From Candidatus Faecousia faecipullorum (lineage in GTDB: Bacteria > Bacillota > Clostridia > Oscillospirales > Oscillospiraceae): DNA of 33,892 nt. Below are positions 27,100 to 33,892 of the stretch, in pieces (position 1 is the first letter of the stretch; every line of letters begins with the position of its first letter). The DNA is taken from assembly GCA_018710805.1 (NCBI GenBank), contig DVJG01000051.1, forward strand, positions 1 to 33,892, written 5' to 3'. The notes beneath the pieces were generated by a model. That model did no database searches. It worked only from the letters and a program-made list of their open reading frames with translations, and was not told the DNA's origin. The position numbers were made by a program, and so were the translations under genes.

Positions 27100-28140
27100 T
27101 TAGTTTCCGCTCCGAAGCTTGCTCAGGGCGGCGGCTTCTCTGGCAACCACCTCGTCAGGGGTCAGTCCCAGGCGTTTGCCCGTTTCTTCCGGGCTCATGG
27201 GCGCAGCCCCTTCCAGACCGAAGCGCAGAGAAAGAAGCTTTGCATCCGCCTCACTGACGCCGGACAGCAGATCCAGAATCCGCTGACGCATTTGGAACTG
27301 GGCGGTATCCTCCACGGCCTGCTCTTCCGCTTCCTTTTCCTCTTCCGGGTCCGGCTGTTTCTTGGCGGCGGCAAGCAGTCTTGCATCGTCCAGCATTTTC
27401 TTCACAGCTTCCGCCTCTTCCGGCATCATATGCAGGGCCTGCGCCATTTCCTCCAGGGTGGGATTGCGCCCCAGCTCCGAAAGAAGACGCTCATCCACTT
27501 CCCGGTAGTCCTCCATGGCAGTTCGCATTTTCTGGCCGATGCCGCACTGTCTGGCCTGCAAGGTCACGGCCTTTGCCTGGCAGTAGCGGATGTGTTTATC
27601 CCGGTGCGCGGCATAGTCACCTGTCCGATAGCTGCAAATGGCCTGCCAGAGGCCCAGGCTTCCCTCCTGAATCAGGTCCAGCAAGAGGACGCCGCGGCCT
27701 GCAAGGCTGGCAGCCAGGGAAATGACCCGCTGCAGGCCCAGGTTTGTCAGCCGCTCCATGGCAGTTTCGTCCCCTTGGGCCGCCTGGCGGGCAAGGAGCG
27801 CTTCGTCTCCAAAGGCCGGGGTCTGGGCCACCTCTTCAAGATACAGCCGCAGGGGGTCGTTTTCCTCCAATTCCCTGGGGTCCAGCCCTTTTTTTGCCAG
27901 CTGATACTCCTGGCGCAGCCGCAGAGCCGCCTGACCATTTGCCCCGGTTTTGGGAAGGTCCGTCAAGTCGAGGCCCAGATCCCGTGCTTCCAGCGCGGCA
28001 AAGGCATCCTCAACCGCTTCCTCTTCCTCTCCTTCCAGGAGCGTCAGAAGCCGGGCAGCGGAGACGCTTTCTCCTGCAGAAAAGCCCTCTATGTAGGTTT
28101 CCCAGGGGCTCTCCTCAAAGGAAAAATCCAATTCATTCAT
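27100..28140 (-). CDS. Degenerate sigma-70 family protein (regions 1.2/2.1-2.2 retained, 2.3-2.4 and 4.2 eroded)
   Basis: 'DPLRLYLEEVAQTPAFGDEALLARQAAQGDETAMERLTNLGLQRVISLAASLAGRGVLLLDLIQEGSLGLWQAI' is clearly sigma-like, but 'CSYRTGDYAAHRDKHIRYCQAKAVT' replaces the FDY...[12 protein letters not shown] block. Confidence 0.75.
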   Translation of the reverse strand: MNELDFSFEESPWETYIEGFSAGESVSAARLLTLLEGEEEEAVEDAFAALEARDLGLDLTDLPKTGANGQAALRLRQEYQLAKKGLDPRELEENDPLRLYLEEVAQTPAFGDEALLARQAAQGDETAMERLTNLGLQRVISLAASLAGRGVLLLDLIQEGSLGLWQAICSYRTGDYAAHRDKHIRYCQAKAVTLQARQCGIGQKMRTAMEDYREVDERLLSELGRNPTLEEMAQALHMMPEEAEAVKKMLDDARLLAAAKKQPDPEEEKEAEEQAVEDTAQFQMRQRILDLLSGVSEADAKLLSLRFGLEGAAPMSPEETGKRLGLTPDEVVAREAAALSKLRSGN

Positions 28141-28999
28141 TTAAAAAGTCCTCCAATCCAAAGCCTGCGCCGTCTTTTTGTAACTTTTCCATGGCCTGGC
28201 GTTCGATCTGCCGGGTGCGTTCTTTGGAAATGCCCAGCTTTTTCCCGATCTCTTCCAGGGACCAGCATTTTCCGTCCTCCATGCCGAAGTGGAGCCGCAG
28301 GATTTCCTGCTGGCGGTCCGTAAGCCCTGCCAGTAATCCGTCTATGGTGTTCTGGAGTTCCTGCCGCACCAGTCCCGCATAGGGCTGGGGCACCTGGACG
28401 TCCTCCAAAAGTTCCCCCAGGCTGCTGTCCCCTGTCTCCCCGGCAGCCACGTCCAGAGAGCACACATCCGGGGTCAGCTGAACCAGTTCCTGGACCTTCC
28501 TTTCCGGAATGCCGCAGGCCTTTGAAATTTCGGCGGCGGTGGGTTCCTCCCCGTTCTCCTGGAGAAGCTTTGCCCGGGTCAAGGCCACCTTTCGCATCCG
28601 CTCGGCAGTGTGCAGCGGCACCCGAATGGAACTGCTGTGGTTCATGAGGCACCGGGTGACCCCTTGGCGTATCCATTTTGTCGCATAGGTGGAAAACCGC
28701 AGGTCCCGGGTATAATCGAATTTCCTGGCAGCTGCCAGGAGGCCGATACTGCCTTCCTGGACAAGGTCCATAAGCGCCACTCCCCGGCCGGCATACTCCC
28801 GGGCAATGGATACCACAAGCCTGAGGTTGGCGCTGACCATCTCCCGGATGGCCTCCTCGTCTCCGGCGGCACATTTTCTTGCCAGCTCCCGCTCCTGTTC
28901 CGGGGTCAGCCGGGGGTATTCCCGAATTTCCCAGAGGAACTGCCGGACATCATCTTCTCCGGCGCTGACGGGAGATTCCTGTTCTAAACATTTCGTCAT
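28133..28999 (-). CDS. Sigma-70 family RNA polymerase sigma factor (RpoD-like, short, divergent)
   Basis: 'NLRLVVSIAREYAGRGVALMDLVQEGSIGLLAAARKFDYTRDLRFSTYATKWIRQGVTR' and 'WSLEEIGKKLGISKERTRQIERQAMEKLQ'. Confidence 0.93.
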   Translation of the reverse strand: MTKCLEQESPVSAGEDDVRQFLWEIREYPRLTPEQERELARKCAAGDEEAIREMVSANLRLVVSIAREYAGRGVALMDLVQEGSIGLLAAARKFDYTRDLRFSTYATKWIRQGVTRCLMNHSSSIRVPLHTAERMRKVALTRAKLLQENGEEPTAAEISKACGIPERKVQELVQLTPDVCSLDVAAGETGDSSLGELLEDVQVPQPYAGLVRQELQNTIDGLLAGLTDRQQEILRLHFGMEDGKCWSLEEIGKKLGISKERTRQIERQAMEKLQKDGAGFGLEDFLNE

Positions 29000-30747
29000 G
29001 GGCCGATTCCTTTTCTTTCCTTCATGGCGCTTTGCAGGGCCAGAAGATCATCTTTGCTCTCCACCTTGTGGGTCTGATACTCCCGGCGGATGGTGTGTAC
29101 GCAGTCAAGCAGCGCCTGCTCGTTTACGGGGCCCTGCTGCCGCTGCAAAATCCCGGCGAGATGTCCCATCTCTTCGGGCGTAAAGTCCACAAGGCCTCCC
29201 AGGCTCACGTCCAAGCCCTGGCTGTGGCGCTCCAGCATCTGAGCATACGCCTTTCCCAGAATGGGAGCCGAGAACATTTCAGGCGTCAGCTCCGCGGTCC
29301 GGTCCAGAAGGGCCGGCTCCTGGAAGCAGAGCCCCAAAAGCATCTCCTCCGCCCGTGCGGAGTGGAGGTTATCATAGCGGATGGTGCGGCTTTTGGGCTG
29401 CAGGTTCCGGGCAGGAGACAAATCAATCTTCTCTTGTTTCTTTTTTTCTTTGGCCTGGCGGCGTTTTCTGGCCCGGTCCACCTCCAGTTTCATGGCGTCC
29501 ATGCCAATGCCCGCCGTTTCTGCCACGCGGGTGCTGTAGACCTCCCGCTGGACGGTGCTTCCCAGGCAGCCAATCAGGTCCGCACACTCCTGCAGGTAGC
29601 GCACCTTCTGGTCGTCGTCTCTCAAATCGTATTTTCTCCCGATGGCGCGGAGCTGGTACTCCACCCGATTGGAGGATTCCTCCAGCAGGAGCCGAAAGCG
29701 GTCTGCTCCGAATTTTTTCAGGAACTCATCCGGGTCCTTGGCGTCCCGCATTTGCAGAACCTTCACCTGCAAGCCAGCCTTCTCCAGTATGGGAATGGCC
29801 CGCTGGGTGGCGTTCTGTCCGGCGGCATCGCCGTCGTAGATAAGCACCACCTGCTCTGTGTACCGGGAGAGAAGCGCTGCGCCGTCTTCCGTCAGGGCCG
29901 TTCCCAAAGAAGCCACAGCGCAGTCAAAGCCGTACTGGTGCAGGGCGATGGCGTCCATATACCCTTCCACCAGAATCAGATAACCAAGTTTGCTTTTCTT
30001 GGCAAGGTTCAGGGCAAACAGGTTTTTCCGCTTATTGAAAATCAGGGTTTCCGGGGAATTCAAATATTTTGCCTGGGACTTGTCCTCTGTCATAATCCGC
30101 CCGCCGAAGCCAATGACATTGCCTCGCACGTCGATGATAGGAAACATCAGCCGGTCCCGGAAACGGTCGAAAAGGTTTCCGTTTTTCCGGGACACGGTCA
30201 CAAGTCCCGAATCCCGCAGTTCTTCCTCTGTGTAGCCTTTGCTCCGCAGTGTATCCACCAGCCCGGTCCAGCTGTCAGGCGCATAGCCAATACCAAACTT
30301 TGTCAGGGTATTTTTGCTCATACCCCGGCCCAGGGCATAGCCCAGGGCGTTCGCCCCCGGGGGGGCATAGAGCTGGGCGTGGAAATACCGGGCGGCCTCC
30401 TTGTGGAGAGCCCAAAGCCGCTCCTGCTGGCGGTAGCGGCTCTGATATTGCTGATCCTCGGGAACTTCCAGGCCAGCACGCTTTGCCAAAGCCCGCACGG
30501 CGTCGGGGTAGCTCAGGCCCTCAATTTCCATCTGGAAGTTGATGACGTTGCCGCCTTTGTGGCAGCCAAAGCAGTAGAAAATTCCCTTGTCGGGCGCCAC
30601 GGAAAAGGAGGCAGTCTTCTCCCCGTGGAAGGGGCAGAGGCCGAAGAGGTTAGAGCCGGAGCGTTTCAGGCTCACATACTGGCCCACCACCTCCTCAATG
30701 GGATTTCTTTGAACCAATTCATCCAAAAATGCCGGGGGGAATGCCAT
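28996..30747 (-). CDS. dnaG: DNA primase
   Basis: CHC2 zinc motif 'CPFHGEKTASFSVAPDKGIFYCFGCHKGG', TOPRIM 'LVEGYMDAIAL...IYDGDAAGQNA'. Confidence 0.97.
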   Translation of the reverse strand: MAFPPAFLDELVQRNPIEEVVGQYVSLKRSGSNLFGLCPFHGEKTASFSVAPDKGIFYCFGCHKGGNVINFQMEIEGLSYPDAVRALAKRAGLEVPEDQQYQSRYRQQERLWALHKEAARYFHAQLYAPPGANALGYALGRGMSKNTLTKFGIGYAPDSWTGLVDTLRSKGYTEEELRDSGLVTVSRKNGNLFDRFRDRLMFPIIDVRGNVIGFGGRIMTEDKSQAKYLNSPETLIFNKRKNLFALNLAKKSKLGYLILVEGYMDAIALHQYGFDCAVASLGTALTEDGAALLSRYTEQVVLIYDGDAAGQNATQRAIPILEKAGLQVKVLQMRDAKDPDEFLKKFGADRFRLLLEESSNRVEYQLRAIGRKYDLRDDDQKVRYLQECADLIGCLGSTVQREVYSTRVAETAGIGMDAMKLEVDRARKRRQAKEKKKQEKIDLSPARNLQPKSRTIRYDNLHSARAEEMLLGLCFQEPALLDRTAELTPEMFSAPILGKAYAQMLERHSQGLDVSLGGLVDFTPEEMGHLAGILQRQQGPVNEQALLDCVHTIRREYQTHKVESKDDLLALQSAMKERKGIGP

Positions 30748-30784
30748 TGATGGGCCTCCTTTCCATTTTTCTGCTGCTTAAAAC

Positions 30785-31225
30785 TCAGTGCCGCTCCAGT
30801 CTGCGGCCAGTGGCGACTTCGGTTTTCTTAATGGGCTTTTTGATCATGACGTAGGCAAGGATTGCCTCCGCCACCAGTAAGATGGGGTAAAACACGTTGG
30901 GAACAATGAGGGTTTCCTCCCGGATCAGGATGGGAACAACTGCGGCGACTGAGCCAAAGAAAGCCGTCCACATACATCCTTTCAGGCTCCACTCCTTCTC
31001 AAATGCGGCGTAGATCGCCGCCAGAATGCCGGAAGTGAGGCCCAGAATGGCAGCCAGCGGGGTGATGATGGGAAAGCTCCCGGCGGGGAGCAGGTCAAAA
31101 TAGGAGCAGTACATGGTTCCTACCTCAGGCCCATAAACTACCACACTGTCCTCCGTGGTGGCAAGGCCCACCGCCAGAACAGGCAGAAGGACCAGAAAGA
31201 TTTTTCGCATGAGTTGTTTGTTCAT
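30785..31225 (-). CDS. Small hypothetical integral membrane protein
   Basis: 146 aa with about 4 hydrophobic segments; AAGGAGC RBS and TACAAT -10-like element upstream. Confidence 0.7.
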   Translation of the reverse strand: MNKQLMRKIFLVLLPVLAVGLATTEDSVVVYGPEVGTMYCSYFDLLPAGSFPIITPLAAILGLTSGILAAIYAAFEKEWSLKGCMWTAFFGSVAAVVPILIREETLIVPNVFYPILLVAEAILAYVMIKKPIKKTEVATGRRLERH

Positions 31226-31269
31226 TGTTTACCGCTCCTTATGTTTTTCGATAACGATATTGTATCACA

Positions 31270-32283
31270 TTATCCCCGGACATGCCAGCCTGTGGGGATG
31301 AAAATCTCGCTGAATTTATCCACGGCATAGTTATCGGTCATGCCTGCAATGTAGTCGCAGACCGTGCGCTGGATGCCGCCGAAGCCCAGCTGGGGCTGAA
31401 AATCTGCCGGAAGAGCCTCGGGATGGGCCATATAGTATTCAAAGAGCCGGATGAGCATGGTTTTTGCCTTGCTCTCCTCCCCTTTTGCCACGGGGTTGCG
31501 GTAGACCCGTTCAAACATGAAGGCCCGCAGGTCTTTGAGGGCCTTGTCCACCTGGGGCGTCAGGCACACGACTCCCGCCTCCCGGGACGTCCGGATGGCA
31601 TCGGTGACCAGGGTGTTGATACGGTCCCGGTGGCTGTGGCCCAGGATATCCGCTATGGAGCGGGGGATGTCGTCATCGGTGAGAATCCCCGCCCGTATGG
31701 CGTCGTCAATGTCGTGGTTTACGTAGGCAATCTGGTCACTGCGCCGGACCACCTGGCCTTCCAGGGTGTCAGGCCACTTGTCGCCCGTGTGGCAGAGAAT
31801 ACCGTCCCGGACCTCGTAGGTCAGGTTCAGGCCCATGCCGTCCTTTTCGAGAACGTCCACCACACGCAGGCTCTGCTCGTTGTGGCGGAAGGGTTTTCCC
31901 AGACAGGAGGTCAGTGCCGCCTCTCCCGCATGGCCGAAGGGCGTGTGTCCCAAATCGTGGCCCATGGCAATGGCCTCCGCCAGGTCCTCATTCAGACCCA
32001 GGGCCCGGGCAATGGTGCCTGCAATGCGGGAAACTTCCAGGGTATGGGTCATGCGGGTGCGGTAGTGGTCCCCCTCGGGCTGCAGGAACACCTGGGTCTT
32101 ATGGACCAGACGGCGGAATGCCTTGCAGTGGACCACCCGGTCGATGTCCCGCTGGTAACAGGTCCGCACGTCCTCCGCCCGGGGCTCTTCCGGCCTCGGA
32201 CGTCCCTTGCTCTGGTCGGCGAAGGCCGCCAGAGGATTCAAGCGCTTATGCTCCTGCCATTCCAGTTCTTCCCGCACAGTCAT
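31270..32283 (-). CDS. dgt: dGTPase-like HD-domain triphosphohydrolase
   Basis: 'HYRTRMTHTLEVSRIAGTIARALGLNEDLAEAIAMGHDLGHTPFGHAGE' HD motifs. Confidence 0.95.
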   Translation of the reverse strand: MTVREELEWQEHKRLNPLAAFADQSKGRPRPEEPRAEDVRTCYQRDIDRVVHCKAFRRLVHKTQVFLQPEGDHYRTRMTHTLEVSRIAGTIARALGLNEDLAEAIAMGHDLGHTPFGHAGEAALTSCLGKPFRHNEQSLRVVDVLEKDGMGLNLTYEVRDGILCHTGDKWPDTLEGQVVRRSDQIAYVNHDIDDAIRAGILTDDDIPRSIADILGHSHRDRINTLVTDAIRTSREAGVVCLTPQVDKALKDLRAFMFERVYRNPVAKGEESKAKTMLIRLFEYYMAHPEALPADFQPQLGFGGIQRTVCDYIAGMTDNYAVDKFSEIFIPTGWHVRG

Positions 32284-32293
32284 GATAATTCCC

Positions 32294-32812
32294 TCACTCC
32301 TTGTAGAAGACGACGTCCGCCTTATTTTCCTGCTTCGTCCCCCGGTACACCCGGTTGTCGAAGCCGCCGATGGTAAAGCCCGCTTTTAAGTAGAACATGC
32401 AGGCGTTCAGATTATCGTCCTGCCCCTGGGTGTACAGGCCGCGGTAGCCCCGCGCCTTCGCTTCGGCCATTCCCGCTTCGATGAGCGCCTTGCCCACGCC
32501 CTTTCCCCGGGCGGCAGAGCTGACCTTCAGGTCCAGCAGATACATATAAGAAAAATAGTAGTCCTGATAAATGGCAACCCCGATGCAAACGCCGTCCTCG
32601 TAAGCGCCGAAGGCAGCGCCCTCCCGGTTCACCGTTTCAAAGTCGTATTCCTCGTCGGGGAAGGTCATCCACTGGCATTCCGGGCTTGTTTCCGTCCGGT
32701 ACGTCCACACGCCGTCTTTCAGTGCCGGGATAAAGCGCCCCGGCATGGCAAACGGCTCGTTTTTCAGCCGGAGGTCTCCGGCGTTTTCCCGGGTAATTTT
32801 CCGAATTTCCAT
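32294..32812 (-). CDS. GNAT family N-acetyltransferase
   Basis: 'YLLDLKVSSAARGKGVGKALIEAGMAEAKARGYRGLYTQGQDDNLNACMFYLKAGF'. Confidence 0.9.
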   Translation of the reverse strand: MEIRKITRENAGDLRLKNEPFAMPGRFIPALKDGVWTYRTETSPECQWMTFPDEEYDFETVNREGAAFGAYEDGVCIGVAIYQDYYFSYMYLLDLKVSSAARGKGVGKALIEAGMAEAKARGYRGLYTQGQDDNLNACMFYLKAGFTIGGFDNRVYRGTKQENKADVVFYKE

Positions 32813-33450
32813 TATGTAGTCTCCCTGTCTATCGGGAACGCCCGGTATTCCTGTCCGGTCTCCATGCCCTCCACGGTTCCGCTGGACAGGTCGGTGAGTT
32901 TTTCCAGAAAGGCGCTGACCTGCCCCTCCGGGAACAGCACTTCCATCTCCACCTCAGCGCCAAAGTCGGTGCTCCGGAGAATGCCGCCGAAGGCGGAAAT
33001 TTCCAGCTTCACCCGCTCGTAAAAGGGGTAGGGACAGGGCAGGTACAGCACCGTCCACACCCGCTTCATGGATTTTCCTGCAGCATCCACGGCAATTTTC
33101 GCACCTTTGGCATAGGCCCGGACCAGGCCGCCGGCTCCCAGAAGGATGCCGCCAAAGTATCGGGTCACCACACAGACCACATTATAAAGCCCCTCCCGCT
33201 GCAGCACCTGCAGCATGGGCATTCCTGCGGTGCCGCCGGGTTCGCCGTCGTCGGAAAAACGGACAGCCCCGTCCCTTATGATATAGGCCCAGCAGTTGTG
33301 GGTGGCGTCGTAGTGCCGCTTTTTCATCTCCTGGATCTTTTCCAGGGCTGCCTCTTCCGTTTCCACCGGCCAGATTCTTCCGATGAAGCGGGACTTTTTT
33401 TCTATAAATTCATCCTCGCCGAAGGCGGTGGGTACCAGATACTCGTCCAA
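32812..33450 (-). CDS. YigZ/IMPACT family protein
   Basis: 'EKKSRFIGRIWPV...HNCWAYIIRDGAVRFSDDGEPGGTAGMPMLQVLQREGLYNVVCVVTRYFGGILLGAGGLVRAY'. Confidence 0.96.
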   Translation of the reverse strand: MDEYLVPTAFGEDEFIEKKSRFIGRIWPVETEEAALEKIQEMKKRHYDATHNCWAYIIRDGAVRFSDDGEPGGTAGMPMLQVLQREGLYNVVCVVTRYFGGILLGAGGLVRAYAKGAKIAVDAAGKSMKRVWTVLYLPCPYPFYERVKLEISAFGGILRSTDFGAEVEMEVLFPEGQVSAFLEKLTDLSSGTVEGMETGQEYRAFPIDRETT

Positions 33451-33451
33451 G

Positions 33452-33892
33452 TTACATCTCCTCAGTCACATAGTCACGAAGCCGTCCGTACAGAATCTCA
33501 TCCACAATGGTCTCCACCTCGATGCCCTCTGAGGTATAGTCCACGCCGAGAACCTGGGCCCCGTCGTGGAGCTTCTCCACCATGCCGCCCTGGTCATAGG
33601 GCAGCCGCAGGCGGATATGACGCCGGGCATGGCCCAAGCCTTTTTCGATGGCTTTCAGGAGTCCCTCCATATTCCGGCCGCTTTTGGCGGAAATGGCAAC
33701 AACATCTTCCCCCAGGGGGATGTCCACGGGGGACACCAAATCCGCCTTATTATAGCACCGGAGCACCGGAGTCTCCGGCTTTGCCAGCTTCGCAATGAGT
33801 TTCTCCACCACGGCGATGTGCTCCTCCCGGTTGGGGTCCGAGGCATCGATCACATGAAGCAGAAGGTCTGCGTATTCCAGTTCTTCCAGGGT
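33452..33892 (-). CDS. hflX: GTPase HflX, C-terminal part (truncated by window edge)
   Basis: 'TLEELEYADLLLHVIDASDPNREEHIAVVEKLI...CYNKADLV...VAISAKSGRNMEGLLKAIEKGL'; frame open to the window edge. Confidence 0.88.
   Translation of the reverse strand, partial: TLEELEYADLLLHVIDASDPNREEHIAVVEKLIAKLAKPETPVLRCYNKADLVSPVDIPLGEDVVAISAKSGRNMEGLLKAIEKGLGHARRHIRLRLPYDQGGMVEKLHDGAQVLGVDYTSEGIEVETIVDEILYGRLRDYVTEEM

Noticed and set aside
26626-28323. 565-aa plus-strand ORF
   Set aside because: Antisense to GNAT and the two sigma-like genes; no recognisable domain.
29032-30750. 572-aa plus-strand ORF
   Set aside because: Entirely antisense to dnaG, which has clear CHC2 and TOPRIM motifs.

Overview
This 33.9-kb window looks like chromosomal DNA from an Oscillospiraceae/Clostridia-type Firmicute (inferred from gene content, family resemblance and strong GGAGG ribosome-binding sites). 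The left third (about 1-14 kb) is accessory. It holds a truncated-looking gene, a YesM/YesN-type two-component system divergent from a CUT1 sugar ABC importer operon (two permeases, a lipoprotein binding protein, a DUF4091-type glycoside-hydrolase-like protein), an unusually long 820-bp convergent intergenic region, a large CHB_HEX_C-containing hypothetical protein, and an MFS transporter. The middle (14-22 kb) encodes an exported protein with an H...SxGC (YkuD-like) motif, a DprA/SLOG paralog, a DEAD-box helicase, a thymidylate-kinase-like protein, a DJ-1 family protein, MltG and a U32 peptidase. The right third (22-34 kb) is a long minus-strand series: partial hflX, yigZ/IMPACT, GNAT, dgt, a small membrane protein, dnaG, a sigma-70 factor, a degenerate sigma-70 paralog, GNAT, cmk, an ispH-rpsA fusion, Dabb, ACT and UPF0210 genes. 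The best leads are: (1) the degenerate sigma paralog, which keeps the core-binding region but has lost the promoter melting and recognition motifs, coupled to a variant sigma in the dnaG operon; (2) an internal Shine-Dalgarno/ATG inside the ispH-rpsA fusion that would give free S1; (3) a candidate ~110-nt sRNA in the convergent intergenic gap; (4) the YkuD-like exported protein; (5) a six-hairpin convergent intergenic region that shares a hairpin family with another locus. No CRISPR array, tRNA, rRNA or intact mobile element was recognised. All calls were made by eye, with no database search.
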